A DNA stretch of 64,000 nt from Aquipuribacter nitratireducens (GTDB lineage: Bacteria; Actinomycetota; Actinomycetes; Actinomycetales; JBBAYJ01). Shown in pieces: positions 20,888-30,569 of the stretch; position 1 is the stretch's first letter, and the number at the start of each line of letters is the position of its first letter. Location: assembly GCF_037860835.1 (NCBI RefSeq), contig NZ_JBBEOG010000011.1:1-64000 (forward strand). The letters are read 5' to 3'. The position numbers and the translations under genes are program-made. The notes under the pieces are model-generated. The model ran no database searches, was not told the origin of the DNA, and saw nothing but the letters and a program-made list of their open reading frames with translations.

Positions 20888-22120
20888 GTGCCGGGTCCCG
20901 CGCCCCAGGGCGAGCCGGCACCGCCCGACGGCAGCCTGCCGTCGCAGGTCCGCGACGGCGCCGGCACCCGACGGCTCGGGGTGTACGTCCACGTGCCGTT
21001 CTGCCGGGTGCGCTGCGGCTACTGCGACTTCACGACGTACACCGCGGAGGAGCTGGGTCCGCAGGCGGGGGCCACGCGCGCGGGGTACCCGGTCGGGGTC
21101 CGCGCCGAGCTCGACCTGGCCCGGCGCGTGCTCGACGCCGCCGGGCTGCCGCCGCGACCCGTGAGCACCGTGTTCCTCGGCGGCGGCACCCCGACGCTCC
21201 TGCCGGCCCGGGACCTCGCCGGGATGCTCGACGACGTCCGTGACCGGTTCGGTCTCGCCGACGACGCGGAGGTGACGACCGAGGCGAACCCGGACTCCGT
21301 CGACGCCGCCTGCCTGGACGCCCTCGCCGCGGCGGGGTTCACCCGGGTGTCGTTCGGCGTGCAGTCGTTCGTCCCGCACGTCCTCGCGGCGCTCGACCGC
21401 ACCCACGACCCCGACCGGGTGCCGGGCGTCGTCGCGGCCGCGAAGGCGGCGGGGCTGCACGTGAGCATCGACCTCATCTACGGCGCGCCGGGGGAGACCG
21501 CCGACGACTGGGCCCGCACCCTGGAGGCCGCGGTCGCGCTGGAACCGGACCACGTGTCGGCCTACGCCCTCGTCGTCGAGCCGGGCACGCGCCTGGCGGT
21601 GCAGGTGCGCCGCGGTGAGGTCGCCCCGCCCGACGACGACGTCCTCGCCGACCGGTACGAGGCCGCCGACTCCGCCCTCACCCGGGCCGGGCTCGGCTGG
21701 TACGAGGTGAGCAACTGGGCGCGGACACCCGCGCACGCGTGCCGGCACAACCTCGGCTACTGGCGCGGCGACGACTGGTGGGGCGTCGGGCCCGGCGCCC
21801 ACAGCCACGTCGGCGGGGTCCGCTGGTGGAACACCCGGCACCCTGCCGCCTGGGCCGGCGCCCTCGAGGCCGGTCGCAGCCCCGCGCAGGCGCGGGAGGT
21901 CCTCGACCCGGGCGAGCGGCACACGGAGGACGTGCTCCTGCGGAGCCGGCTCGTGGAGGGCCTGCCCGTGGACCGCCTGGCCGACACCGCCCGGCAGGAG
22001 CTCGCGCGCCTGGTCGGCGACGGCCTCCTCGACGACGCAGCCGCCCGCGCCGGCCGGGTGGTCCCGACCCTGCGCGGGCGGCTGCTGTCGGACGTCGTGG
22101 CGCGCGCCCTCACGGGCTGA
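20888..22120 (+). CDS. hemW: Radical SAM protein HemW
   Basis: 410-residue HemW, the heme chaperone once annotated as coproporphyrinogen-III oxidase-like. The radical-SAM cluster motif CX3CX2C uses Cys39, Cys43 and Cys46 (PFCRVRCGYCDF); GGGTPTLL and EANPDS motifs follow. The C-terminal HemN extension is present (about 300-400). The extra upstream Cys of true HemN oxidases is absent, which favours HemW. GTG start 1 nt after the MOSC stop. The lepA-hemW-hrcA order is conserved in actinobacteria. Confidence 0.92.
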   Translation: MPGPAPQGEPAPPDGSLPSQVRDGAGTRRLGVYVHVPFCRVRCGYCDFTTYTAEELGPQAGATRAGYPVGVRAELDLARRVLDAAGLPPRPVSTVFLGGGTPTLLPARDLAGMLDDVRDRFGLADDAEVTTEANPDSVDAACLDALAAAGFTRVSFGVQSFVPHVLAALDRTHDPDRVPGVVAAAKAAGLHVSIDLIYGAPGETADDWARTLEAAVALEPDHVSAYALVVEPGTRLAVQVRRGEVAPPDDDVLADRYEAADSALTRAGLGWYEVSNWARTPAHACRHNLGYWRGDDWWGVGPGAHSHVGGVRWWNTRHPAAWAGALEAGRSPAQAREVLDPGERHTEDVLLRSRLVEGLPVDRLADTARQELARLVGDGLLDDAAARAGRVVPTLRGRLLSDVVARALTG

Positions 22121-22132
22121 CGCGCCACCGCC

Positions 22133-22675
22133 TCACTTCACGAGGCGGAGGTTGAAGGGGTAGCGGTAGTCCTCGTGCCGGGACGCCGCGAGTGCGGCGA
22201 GGATGCCGAACACGAGCCGCAGCACGAAGCTGAGGGCCGGCAGGAAGAAGAGGATCCCGAAGGTCACCGTCACGAGGACGTACGCGACGACCTCGATGAT
22301 CGTGACGGTGATGCCCCAGTTGAGGGCCTCGCGGCCCTGGTCGCGCAGGTAGGGGGAACGGTCCTTGAAGACGAGGTACGCGACCAGGCCGGGGATGAAG
22401 AACCCGATGATCACGAGGCCGTGCGCGAGGGCGGCCCACGTCCGCTCGTCCGAGTGCGTCATCTGCGCCTGCTGGCCGTACTGCTGCTGGCCCGGCGGGG
22501 GACCGTACTGCGGCTGGCCGGACGGGCCCGGGGGCGGGCCGGGCGGCGGGCCGTACGGGCCGGACTGCGGGCCCGGCTGCTGACCCGGCTGCTGGCCGGG
22601 CGGGGGGCCGTAGGGGCCGGGCCGCTGGCCGTCGCCGGGTCGGCCGGGGTCGGCCGGCTGGTTCGGGTCGCTCAT
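22133..22675 (-). CDS. DUF4870 membrane protein with Pro/Gln-rich N-terminus
   Basis: 180-residue protein. Residues 1-70 are a Gly/Pro/Gln low-complexity region; from about residue 73 comes a DUF4870 domain (DERTWAALAHGL, a KDRSPYLRDQGREALNWG block) with three or four membrane helices. The family is common beside hemW in actinobacteria. Function unknown. Tandem paralogue of the next minus-strand gene. Confidence 0.85.
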   Translation of the reverse strand: MSDPNQPADPGRPGDGQRPGPYGPPPGQQPGQQPGPQSGPYGPPPGPPPGPSGQPQYGPPPGQQQYGQQAQMTHSDERTWAALAHGLVIIGFFIPGLVAYLVFKDRSPYLRDQGREALNWGITVTIIEVVAYVLVTVTFGILFFLPALSFVLRLVFGILAALAASRHEDYRYPFNLRLVK

Positions 22676-22769
22676 CGGTGGTCCTCCATGATCGCGGGGT
22701 GCTGCAGACGGTAGTCCTCGAGGCAGGAGGACGGGACCGGCTCGCCGATACGGGCGCGGGTCACGTCGC

Positions 22770-23222
22770 TCACCGGGCCAGCCGCAGCGTCAGCGGGTAC
22801 CGGTACCACTCGCCGCGGGAGGCGGCGACGGCCGCGACCACGGTGAGGACGACCGCGAGGACGAGCACCGCGACGAGGGCGAGCACGAGAGCCGGTGCGA
22901 GCACGCCGAACGTCACGAGCGTCGCGACGCCGCCGACGACACCGACGCCGAGCAGCCACAGCATCACCGTCACCTGGAAGTTGAGGGCCTCCGCGGTGTG
23001 GTGGCGCACGAACGGCCCGCGGTCCTTGAGCACGAGCCACAGCACGAGCGGCCCGAGGAACGGCAGCCCGACGACCGAGCCGGCCAGCCACGACAGGTGG
23101 CCGAGGGTCGACCACGTCGTCTCGTCGGAGGGGGTCATGGGGGCGGGGCCGCGGCCGCCCGGGTAGCCGCCCGCCGCGGGCGCGGGGGCAGCGGGGAGGG
23201 GTGCGGCGGGTGTCTCTGTCAT
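22770..23222 (-). CDS. DUF4870 membrane protein
   Basis: 150-residue paralogue of the adjacent gene: short Pro/Ala-rich N-terminus, then DETTWSTLGHLSWL and KDRGPFVRHHTAEALNFQ, and four predicted helices. The start ATG at 23222 is preferred over an upstream in-frame start. It is first of the minus-strand pair, 94 nt before its paralogue. Confidence 0.85.
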   Translation of the reverse strand: MTETPAAPLPAAPAPAAGGYPGGRGPAPMTPSDETTWSTLGHLSWLAGSVVGLPFLGPLVLWLVLKDRGPFVRHHTAEALNFQVTVMLWLLGVGVVGGVATLVTFGVLAPALVLALVAVLVLAVVLTVVAAVAASRGEWYRYPLTLRLAR

Positions 23223-23326
23223 GACGACGACGCTAGGAGCCACCGACGCGCGGGTCTGTGGGGCTGCCTGCAGAATCGGGCCTCGTGCGGCCCGGACGGC
23301 GGGCCACCGGAGGACAGGAGCAGGCA

Positions 23327-24235
23327 GTGGTCGTCGCGGTCACGGGTGGCAGCGGGAAGCTCGGCCGGGCGGTGGTCGCGGACCTCGTCGCGCACGGGGA
23401 GGACGTCGTCGTCCTCGACCGGGTGGTCCCGGCCCTGCCGACCGCGGGACCGGGCAGCGCGGTCGCGGTGCGGACCGACCTCACCGACTACGGCCAGGTC
23501 CTCGGTGCCCTCGCGGGCGTCGACGAGCGCCACGACGGGGTCGACGCCGTCGTCCACCTCGCGGCGGTGCCGGCGCCCGGCCTCGTCCCGAACGCCGCGC
23601 TCTTCACCAACAACGTGCCGAGCACCTTCCACGTGTTCGAGGCGGCGCGCACCCTCGGCGTCCGCCGGGTCGTGTGGGCGAGCAGCGAGACCGTCCTCGG
23701 GCTGCCGTTCGACACCCCGCCGCCGTACGCGCCCGTCGACGAGGCGTACGCGCCGCGCCCGGAGAGCACGTACAGCCTCGGCAAGGTGCTGGAGGAGGAG
23801 CTCGCCCGCCAGCACGCCCGCTGGCGGTCGGACGCGACGTTCGTCGGGCTCCGCTTCTCCAACGTCATGGACGTGGCGGACTACGCCGGCTTCGAGGCCT
23901 GGCAGGACGACCCGAGCGTCCGCCGCTGGAACCTGTGGGGCTACATCGACGCGCGCGACGGTGCGCAGGCGACCCGGCGCGCCCTCACCGCCGACGTCGA
24001 CGGGGCTGCTGTCGCCATCGTCGCGAACGCCGACACGGTCATGCGGCGGTCCTCGGCCGAGCTGATGGCGGCGGAGTTCCCGGGCGTCGAGGTCCGCGGT
24101 GACCTCGGCGAGCACGAGACGCTGCTGTCGATCGGCACGGCCCGACGCCTGCTGGGCTACGACCCGCAGCACTCGTGGCGCGACCACGTCGGTGCAGGGG
24201 CGGAGGAGGACGTCCCCGCAGCCGGCCACTCCTGA
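23327..24235 (+). CDS. NAD(P)-dependent epimerase/dehydratase (extended SDR)
   Basis: 302-residue Rossmann protein. The nucleotide loop TGGSGKLG is at residues 6-13, the catalytic Tyr-x3-Lys is YSLGK near 148-152, and WASSET holds the catalytic Ser near 125. GTG at 23327 follows GGAGGACAGGAG. Resembles UDP-glucose-4-epimerase-like sugar-nucleotide enzymes; the substrate cannot be told from sequence. Confidence 0.88.
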   Translation: MVVAVTGGSGKLGRAVVADLVAHGEDVVVLDRVVPALPTAGPGSAVAVRTDLTDYGQVLGALAGVDERHDGVDAVVHLAAVPAPGLVPNAALFTNNVPSTFHVFEAARTLGVRRVVWASSETVLGLPFDTPPPYAPVDEAYAPRPESTYSLGKVLEEELARQHARWRSDATFVGLRFSNVMDVADYAGFEAWQDDPSVRRWNLWGYIDARDGAQATRRALTADVDGAAVAIVANADTVMRRSSAELMAAEFPGVEVRGDLGEHETLLSIGTARRLLGYDPQHSWRDHVGAGAEEDVPAAGHS

Positions 24236-24267
24236 GCGCCGGTCCCCGCACGGCGCCGGGGTTACGA

Positions 24268-24294
24268 TTGGCACTCGCCCGCCGACAGTGCCAA
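24268..24294 (+). promoter_or_regulatory. CIRCE-like HrcA operator
   Basis: TTGGCACTC, a 9-nt spacer, then CAGTGCCAA. It matches the CIRCE arms (TTAGCACTC-N9-GAGTGCTAA) with the right spacing and lies 45 nt before hrcA, so HrcA would repress its own operon and heat would release it. Confidence 0.85.
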
Positions 24295-24339
24295 GCGCTG
24301 CCACGCGCAGTGCCACACCACGACCAGGGAGGTGTCTCC

Positions 24340-25383
24340 GTGGCCGACGACCGCCGTCTGGAGGTCCTCCGCGCCATCGTCGAGGACTTCGTCACGACCC
24401 GGGAGCCCGTCGGCTCCAAGGCCCTCGTCGAACGGCACCGCCTCGGGGTGAGCCCCGCGACCATCCGCAACGACATGGCGGTGCTCGAGGAGCAGGGCTA
24501 CATCGCCCAGCCGCACACGAGCGCCGGACGGGTGCCGACCGACAAGGGCTACCGCCTCTTCGTCGACCGGCTGTCCGAGGTCAGGCCCATGAGCCCGCCC
24601 GAGCGGCGCGCCATCCAGGTCTTCCTCGAGGGCGCGGTCGGGCTCGACGACGTCGTGGACCGGACCGTCCGGCTCCTCAGCCAGATCACCCGGCAGACCG
24701 CCGTCGTGCAGTACCCGTCGGTGTCGCTCGCGACGGTCCGGCACGTCGACCTCGTCCCGTTGCCGCCGGACCGGGTCCTCATCGTCCTCATCCTCTCGAG
24801 CGGTCGCGTCGAGCAGCGGCTCGTCGACCTCCCCCCGGCGGCCGGGACGGGTGCTCCCGGTGAGCCCACGGGCCTCGAGGAGCTGCGGGGCCGCGTCAAC
24901 GCCGCGGTCGTCGGGCTCCGGCTCGCAGCCGCGGCCGTCGCCGTCCGGGACGTCCCCGACACCCTCTCCCAGGCGCCCGGGGCGGTGCGCGACACCGGTC
25001 GCGCCGTCGCCGAGGCCCTCGCGCAGGCGCTGGTGGAGGAGCGCGAGGAGCGCATCGTCGTCGCCGGCACGAGCCACCTCGTCCGGCGCGGCACGGAGTT
25101 CCCCGGCGAGCTGTCCGCCGTGCTCGAGGCGCTGGAGGAGCAGGTGGTGCTCCTGCGCCTGCTCCACGACATGGCCGAGGAGCAGGCCGACGTCGCCGTC
25201 CGCATCGGCCGGGAGACCGCGCACGAGAGCCTCGCCCAGACGGCCGTCGTCAGCAGCGGCTACGGCAGCGGGGCGGTCGTGGCTCGACTCGGCGTGCTCG
25301 GTCCTACCCGCATGGACTACCCCACGACAATCGCCGCGGTGCGTGCGGTGGCCCGCTACGCCTCGCGCGCGCTCGACCAGTGA
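24340..25383 (+). CDS. hrcA: Heat-inducible transcription repressor HrcA
   Basis: 347-residue repressor with an N-terminal winged helix ([30 protein letters not shown] region, about residues 40-70) and the HrcA GAF-like domain. GTG follows GGGAGGTG. It binds the CIRCE site just upstream and is followed by dnaJ as in other actinobacteria. Confidence 0.96.
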   Translation: MADDRRLEVLRAIVEDFVTTREPVGSKALVERHRLGVSPATIRNDMAVLEEQGYIAQPHTSAGRVPTDKGYRLFVDRLSEVRPMSPPERRAIQVFLEGAVGLDDVVDRTVRLLSQITRQTAVVQYPSVSLATVRHVDLVPLPPDRVLIVLILSSGRVEQRLVDLPPAAGTGAPGEPTGLEELRGRVNAAVVGLRLAAAAVAVRDVPDTLSQAPGAVRDTGRAVAEALAQALVEEREERIVVAGTSHLVRRGTEFPGELSAVLEALEEQVVLLRLLHDMAEEQADVAVRIGRETAHESLAQTAVVSSGYGSGAVVARLGVLGPTRMDYPTTIAAVRAVARYASRALDQ

Positions 25384-25423
25384 GCGCGCGCCGCGGTACC
25401 CGATCGACCGACGAAGGGCTCAC

Positions 25424-26542
25424 GTGAGCGACCACTACCAGACCCTCGGGGTGTCGAGGGACGCCTCCGCGGACGAGATCAAGAAGGCGTACCGCCGTCT
25501 CGCGCGCGAGCTGCACCCGGATGTCAACCCCGGGCCCGGCGCCGAGGACCGCTTCAAGGAGGTCTCCCGCGCCTACGAGGTGCTGAGCAGCCCCGAGAAG
25601 CGCGCCGCCTACGACGCCGGCGGTGACACACCGTTCGGCGGCCAGGGCGCGGGCTTCGGGTTCTCCGACATCTTCGAGACGTTCTTCGGCGGGGCCGGCG
25701 CCGCGGCGCAGCGCGGCCCCGCGAGCCGCACGCAGCGCGGCCAGGACGCTCTCGTCCGCCTCGAGATCGACCTCGAGGAGGCCGTCTTCGGCGGGACGCG
25801 GGAGATCCGCGTCGAGTCCGCCGACGTCTGCACGCGCTGTCAGGGCACGTGCTGCGAGCCCGGCACCAGCCCGGAGAGCTGCGACGTGTGCGGCGGCCGC
25901 GGGCAGGTGCAGCGGGTCGCGCGCTCGTTCCTGGGCCAGGTCATGACCACCAGCCCGTGCCCGCGTTGCGGTGGCTACGGCACCGTGCTGCCCGCCCCGT
26001 GCCACGAGTGCTCCGGCGAGGGCCGCGTCCGCACCCGCAAGACCCTCACCATCAAGGTCCCGCCGGGCGTCGACACCGGCACCCGCATCCAGCTCGCCGG
26101 CCAGGGCGAGGTCGGCACGGGCGGCGGACCGGCCGGCGACCTGTACGTCGAGGTGCAGGAGCGGCGCCACCCGCGCCTGCGTCGCGAGGGCGACGATCTC
26201 CACACCGTCCTCGAGGTGCCGATGACGGCGGCCGCGCTCGGCGCGACGATGGCGGTGCCGACCCTCGACGGGGACCGGCACGTCGAGCTGCCCGCCGGCA
26301 CCCAGCACGGTGAGACGTTCACCCTCGACGGCCTCGGTGCCACGCACCTGCGCCGGCCCGGCCGCGGTGACCTCCACGTCCACGTCGACGTCCAGGTGCC
26401 GACGCGGCTCGACGACGAGCAGCGCGACCTGCTGCGCCGTCTCGCCGAGCTGCGTGGGGAGGAGCGGCCGTCGGGTCGCACGACGAACGGCGCCCCCCAG
26501 GGCCTGTTCGGGCGCCTGCGGGACCGACTCGTCAACGGCTGA
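25424..26542 (+). CDS. dnaJ: Chaperone DnaJ
   Basis: 372-residue type I J-protein: J domain with HPD at residues 31-33, a short Gly/Phe region (about 67-95), a zinc-finger region with CxxCxG-type repeats (CTRCQG, CDVCGG, CPRCGG, CHECSG) and two C-terminal substrate domains. It stimulates DnaK. It has no grpE/dnaK neighbours, so it is the dnaJ2-type copy linked to hrcA. GTG start 40 nt after hrcA. Confidence 0.96.
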   Translation: MSDHYQTLGVSRDASADEIKKAYRRLARELHPDVNPGPGAEDRFKEVSRAYEVLSSPEKRAAYDAGGDTPFGGQGAGFGFSDIFETFFGGAGAAAQRGPASRTQRGQDALVRLEIDLEEAVFGGTREIRVESADVCTRCQGTCCEPGTSPESCDVCGGRGQVQRVARSFLGQVMTTSPCPRCGGYGTVLPAPCHECSGEGRVRTRKTLTIKVPPGVDTGTRIQLAGQGEVGTGGGPAGDLYVEVQERRHPRLRREGDDLHTVLEVPMTAAALGATMAVPTLDGDRHVELPAGTQHGETFTLDGLGATHLRRPGRGDLHVHVDVQVPTRLDDEQRDLLRRLAELRGEERPSGRTTNGAPQGLFGRLRDRLVNG

Positions 26543-26554
26543 GCGGACGCCGTC

Positions 26555-27598
26555 GTGCGTGCCGTCGTCGTGGAGTCCTTCGGTGTGCAGCCGGTCGTCC
26601 GGGACGTCGACGCCCCGGCGCCCCCGCCCGGTGGGGTCGTCGTCGCCGTCGAGGCGACGGGGCTGTGCCGCAGCGACTGGCACGCGTGGGCGGGCCACGA
26701 CCCGGACGTCGTCCTGCCGCACGTCCCCGGGCACGAGCTGGCCGGCACGGTCGCGGCCGTCGGCGACGGCGTCGACGGTGTCGCGGTGGGGGACCGGGTC
26801 ACCGCGCCGTTCGTCCTCGCGTGCGGGTCGTGCGCGCCGTGCCGGGCGGGGGAGCAGCAGGTGTGCGCCCGGCAGGAGCAGCCCGGCTTCACGTACTGGG
26901 GCTCCTTCGCCGAGCGGGTCGCCGTGCCCCGCGCAGCGGTCAACCTCGTGCGGCTGCCCGACGACGTGAGCACCGACGCGGCCGCGCTGCTCGGCTGCCG
27001 GTACGCGACGGCGTTCCGGACCCTCGTCCACGTCGCCCGGCTGCAGGCGGGGGAGACCCTCGCCGTCCACGGCTGCGGCGGGGTCGGGCTCGCTGCGGTG
27101 CAGGTCGCCGTCGCCGGCGGCGCGCGGGTCGTCGCCGTCGACCCCTCGCCCGCCGCCCGCGACCTCGCGCGCTCCCTCGGGGCGGAGCGCACCGTCGACC
27201 CCACGGGCCTCGCGTGGACCGAGGTGGCGAGCGCGGTCCGCGACAGCGCCGGCGGGCCGGTCGACGTCTCCGTCGACGCCCTCGGCAGCGAGGCGACGTG
27301 CGCGGCGTCCCTCGCGGGACTGCGCCCGCGCGGCCGGCACGTCCAGGTCGGGCTGCTCCCGGCGGTGCTCGGCGACCCGGCCGTCCCGCTGCGCCTCGTA
27401 GTCGGCGGCGAGCTGCAGCTGCTCGGCAGCCACGGCATGCCCGCCCACGCCTACCCCGGGCTGCTCGCCCTGGTGGCCGCCGGGCGCCTCGACCCGGAAC
27501 GCGCGGTGACGCGGACGGTCGACCTCGACGGCGCCGCGGCGGCGCTCGCAGCGATGGGCGACGCGCCCGGGTCGGGCGTGACGCTCGTGCGGCCCTGA
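26555..27598 (+). CDS. Zinc-dependent alcohol dehydrogenase
   Basis: 347-residue medium-chain dehydrogenase. Catalytic-zinc ligands Cys in GLCRSDWH (near 38), His-Glu in PGHELAG (near 60); structural zinc cysteines in CGSCAPCRAGEQQVC (near 90-104); NAD loop GCGGVGLAAVQ near 173. Closest in style to alanine/propanol-type ADHs. GTG start 12 nt after dnaJ. At this spot many relatives carry rsmE, which is missing here. The stop codon sits in the loop of a strong hairpin. Confidence 0.88.
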   Translation: MRAVVVESFGVQPVVRDVDAPAPPPGGVVVAVEATGLCRSDWHAWAGHDPDVVLPHVPGHELAGTVAAVGDGVDGVAVGDRVTAPFVLACGSCAPCRAGEQQVCARQEQPGFTYWGSFAERVAVPRAAVNLVRLPDDVSTDAAALLGCRYATAFRTLVHVARLQAGETLAVHGCGGVGLAAVQVAVAGGARVVAVDPSPAARDLARSLGAERTVDPTGLAWTEVASAVRDSAGGPVDVSVDALGSEATCAASLAGLRPRGRHVQVGLLPAVLGDPAVPLRLVVGGELQLLGSHGMPAHAYPGLLALVAAGRLDPERAVTRTVDLDGAAAALAAMGDAPGSGVTLVRP

Positions 27599-27614
27599 GC
27601 GGGCCGCACGAGCG
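27582..27614. terminator. Terminator hairpin over the ADH stop codon
   Basis: A perfect 14-bp stem (27582-27595 with 27601-27614) whose 5-nt loop TGAGC contains the ADH stop. It lies between convergent genes and can serve both strands. Confidence 0.75.
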
Positions 27615-27625
27615 GCCTCAGCGCC

Positions 27626-28669
27626 TCACACGACCTCGACGGTCGTCGTGTCCTCCCACACCACCGGCACGCCCTCGTCCGGTCCGGCGGCGCTCCCCTC
27701 GAACACCCGGATCGTGTAGGTCCCGGGCTCGAGGTCGAGGTCGAAGGAGAACGGGCCGTACTCGCCGTTGGCGCCCGCCATCGTGAAGCCGCTGTCGACG
27801 ACGGCGTCACCGCCGACGAGCACCTCCCACTGGACGTTCGCCTCGAACGCCGTCGCGGTGCCCGACACGGTGAGCGTGCCGGCCGGCACGCGCTGGCCGT
27901 CGTAGGGGTCGAGGACCCAGCCGCCGGCGAGGTCGTCGGTGGCGGGCTCGAGCGGCTCATCGAGGACGAGCGCGCCCCACACCTCAGCGCCCGGCTCACC
28001 GTCGACGAGGACGGCGACCGGTGCCTCGCCACCGTTCGACACCACTGTCCGCACGAGCGCGGCGACGGCGAGCCGGGCGACGTCGGTCCCGAGGGACCCG
28101 TCGAACGCCTCCGCGGGCACGTCGACCGTCGTGCCGTCCGGCTCGAGGGTCACGCCGAGGACCGCGTCGCCGGGGCCGGGAGTGCCGGCCGCCCACGGGT
28201 TCGCGTGGTCGGAGTCGAGCGCCGGCGTCGACAGCAGGTCGTCGAGCGCCGCGCGGACCTGCGCGGTGGTGGCCTCGGGGGTGTCGCCGGCGGGCACGTC
28301 CGCGAAGGCGCGTTCGGGGACGAGCACGAACCGGACCCCGTCGAGGGACTCCTGCTCCCGCTGGTGCCACACGACGAGCGGCGTGCCCTCGCCCGCACCG
28401 GTCGTCGCCGTCGGCTCCTCGCTGGGCGTCGGCGTCGCCGACCCGCTGCCGGTCGGCTCGGTGCTCGGCTCCGGCGAGGGGGTCGGCTCGGCGCTCGGGG
28501 CCGCGGTCGGGGTCGCCGACGGCTCGGGCTCGACGACGCCGCCCGGCTCGCCGCCGCGGCCGACGAGCAGCCAGACGACGAGGACGACGACGAAGACGGC
28601 CACGGCCACGGCGGCGATGACGCCGACGGGGCGTCGGCGGAGGGCGGTGTCGGCGGGCCTCGTGCTCAT
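27626..28669 (-). CDS. Membrane-anchored GerMN/Gmad2 domain protein
   Basis: 347-residue protein: membrane helix near residues 17-38, a Pro/Thr/Ser/Glu-rich linker (about 45-95), a GerMN-like domain (about 100-245; VVSNGGEAPVAVLVDG core) and a C-terminal immunoglobulin-like Gmad2 domain (about 250-345; starts GGWVLDPYDGQRVPAG). These domains occur in actinobacterial surface lipoproteins and in spore germination GerM; the role is unknown. It is the distal paralogue behind the sigma-factor operon, 33 nt after the other copy. Confidence 0.75.
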   Translation of the reverse strand: MSTRPADTALRRRPVGVIAAVAVAVFVVVLVVWLLVGRGGEPGGVVEPEPSATPTAAPSAEPTPSPEPSTEPTGSGSATPTPSEEPTATTGAGEGTPLVVWHQREQESLDGVRFVLVPERAFADVPAGDTPEATTAQVRAALDDLLSTPALDSDHANPWAAGTPGPGDAVLGVTLEPDGTTVDVPAEAFDGSLGTDVARLAVAALVRTVVSNGGEAPVAVLVDGEPGAEVWGALVLDEPLEPATDDLAGGWVLDPYDGQRVPAGTLTVSGTATAFEANVQWEVLVGGDAVVDSGFTMAGANGEYGPFSFDLDLEPGTYTIRVFEGSAAGPDEGVPVVWEDTTTVEVV

Positions 28670-28702
28670 GGTGTCGATCCTCCTCGCTCGTGCCGTCGGC
28701 GC

Positions 28703-29890
28703 TCAGCCGACGACGGTGATGTCGGTCGTGCTCTCCCACAGGACCGGCGCACCCTCGTCCCCGGACATCGACTCCGTGAACACGCGCACCGTGTACTCGC
28801 CGGGACCCAGGTCGGTCGTGAAGGAGAACGGGCCGTACTCCCCGTTGGCGCCGGCCTGGGTGAACCCGCTGTCGACGACGGCGCCGGTGCCCTCGCGCAC
28901 CTGCCACGACACCGTCCCCTCGAACGCCGTGGCGGTCCCGGACACGCGGACGGTGCCGGCCGGCAGCCGCTGCCCCTGCCAGGGGTCGAGCACCCAGCCA
29001 CCGGCGAGCAGGCCGGTCTCCGGGGCCACCGGCGCGTCGAGCAGGACGGCGCCCCACAGCTCGGCGGGGCCGCCGTCGACGAGCACCGTGACGGGCGCCG
29101 TCCCGCCGTTGGAGACGACGGTCCGCACGAGCTCCTGGACGGCGGTCGCGGTCCCGAACGAGCCGAGGGGTGCCCCGGTCGCGGCCCGCGGCACGTCGAC
29201 CGTCGTGCCGTCCTCCCCGAGGGAGACGCCGATCTCGCCCGAGCCGTCCCACGGTGCGGCCACGCCGTCGTCCTCCCACCACCAGCCGGACACGTGGTCC
29301 GGGTCGGCGGGAGGGCCGCTCAGGAGCGCGCGGAGGGCGGCAGCGACCCTCGCCTCGGTGCTGCCGTCGCCGGTGTCGACCGTGCGGCGCTCGGGCACGA
29401 CCCGCAGCTCGGCTCCGGACGCCTCCGGGCGGGAGACCCAGACGAGCACCTGCTGCGGGTCGGACGGTGCGGGACCGGTCGGGTCCGCCGTGGGTGCGAC
29501 GTCGTCCGTCGTGGAGACGGCCGTGGGGCCCGCGGCGGTCGGCGCGGTCGACGGCCGCGAGACGGACGTCGTCGGGGCCGGTGTGGTCGGGGCCGACGAG
29601 GTGGCGACCGGTCCGGTCGTCGTCTGCGACGGGCTGGCCGCGACGACGGGGTCGTCCGCCGTCGGCACCTGCACGGCGACGGCCGTGGCGGCGACGAGGA
29701 CCCCGACGGCCGCTGCGATCCCGACGGCCGCGGGCCAGCGGCGCGCCGGGGCCGCGGCCAGGAGGTCCGCGACGCGCGGCGGTGCGCCGGCGTCGACCGC
29801 GTCGGCACGCTCGGCGAGGTGACGGCGCAGGGCCGCCTCCGTCGCGTCGTCGGGCCGGCCGTGGCCCCGGCGCTCGTCGCGCTCACGCAT
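28703..29890 (-). CDS. GerMN/Gmad2 domain protein, sigma-operon partner
   Basis: 395-residue paralogue of the downstream gene. It has an extra cytoplasmic N-terminus (about 1-55, charged, EAALRRHLAERADAVDAG) before the helix (about 55-75), then a Thr/Pro linker, the GerMN-like region (VVSNGGTAPVTVLVDG) and Gmad2 (GGWVLDPWQGQRLPAG). The start overlaps the sigma-factor stop by 8 nt, so the two are translated together. The cytoplasmic segment could act on the sigma factor as an anti-sigma; that is inference, and no zinc-finger anti-sigma motif is present. Confidence 0.75.
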   Translation of the reverse strand: MRERDERRGHGRPDDATEAALRRHLAERADAVDAGAPPRVADLLAAAPARRWPAAVGIAAAVGVLVAATAVAVQVPTADDPVVAASPSQTTTGPVATSSAPTTPAPTTSVSRPSTAPTAAGPTAVSTTDDVAPTADPTGPAPSDPQQVLVWVSRPEASGAELRVVPERRTVDTGDGSTEARVAAALRALLSGPPADPDHVSGWWWEDDGVAAPWDGSGEIGVSLGEDGTTVDVPRAATGAPLGSFGTATAVQELVRTVVSNGGTAPVTVLVDGGPAELWGAVLLDAPVAPETGLLAGGWVLDPWQGQRLPAGTVRVSGTATAFEGTVSWQVREGTGAVVDSGFTQAGANGEYGPFSFTTDLGPGEYTVRVFTESMSGDEGAPVLWESTTDITVVG

Positions 29891-30461
29891 CGTGCTCCTC
29901 CTCCAGGGCCGCGCGGACGGCGGCGAGGCCGCGCGAGGCGTGGGTCTTCACCGCGCCCCGCGAGACGTGCAGCGTGCGGGCGATGTCGGCCTCGCTCAGG
30001 TCGAGCCAGTAGCGCAGGACGAGGACCTCCCGCTGCCGGTCGGGCAGGCGCCGCAGCACGCGGGCGAGGCGGTCGTGCTCCGCTCCGGCGGCGGCGTGGT
30101 CGTCGGGGGAGGGCAGCGCGGCCAGCGCGTCCTCGTCGTCGCGCACCACCCCCAGGTGGCGGCGCTCGACGGCGCGGTGGCGGTGGACGTCGCGGCAGCC
30201 GTTGACGACGCTGCGGCGCAGGTAGCCGCCGCCACGCTCCTGCGCGGCGAGCCGCCACCACGCCCGGTGCAGGCCGAGCAGGGCGTCCTGGACGACCTCC
30301 TCGGCGCGTCGTGCGTCGCCGTCGAGCAGGAGCGTCGCGAGGCGCACCATCGGGGCCCACTCCCGGTCGACGAGGACCTGGAACGCGTCCTCCTCCGCGG
30401 TCGGCGCGAGCCGGTCGCGGGCGCGCGCGGACCGCAGGGGGTCGGGCGTGCCCTGGACCAT
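29883..30461 (-). CDS. SigE-family ECF RNA polymerase sigma factor
   Basis: 192-residue sigma factor with region 2 (about 25-90; LLDGDARRAEEVVQDALLGLHRAWWRL) and region 4 (about 130-180; RQREVLVLRYWLDLSEADIARTLHVSRGAVKTH helix-turn-helix). Type is the actinobacterial SigE-like family. ATG at 30461 has GAGGGGA 3-7 nt upstream; a GTG 36 nt earlier is in frame and also has a purine-rich site. First gene of an operon with two Gmad2 proteins, which suggests envelope-stress control. Confidence 0.9.
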   Translation of the reverse strand: MVQGTPDPLRSARARDRLAPTAEEDAFQVLVDREWAPMVRLATLLLDGDARRAEEVVQDALLGLHRAWWRLAAQERGGGYLRRSVVNGCRDVHRHRAVERRHLGVVRDDEDALAALPSPDDHAAAGAEHDRLARVLRRLPDRQREVLVLRYWLDLSEADIARTLHVSRGAVKTHASRGLAAVRAALEEEHDA

Positions 30462-30563
30462 CGGTCCCCTCGGCTCGGCGACGGCGGGTGCGCTCACACT
30501 CCTCCCACGGCGCACCCGCCCTGCGGGTTGACACGCCGCGGGTGACGAAACGGTCCCGGTCGC

Positions 30564-30569
30564 TACGGT
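30564..30569 (+). promoter_or_regulatory. -10 box, probable leaderless start of the HIT gene
   Basis: TACGGT ends 6 nt before ATG 30576; no Shine-Dalgarno. Confidence 0.5.

Noticed and set aside
28703-29890. Classical zinc-binding anti-sigma factor
   Set aside because: No HxxxCxxC motif in the cytoplasmic segment; only gene position supports an anti-sigma role.
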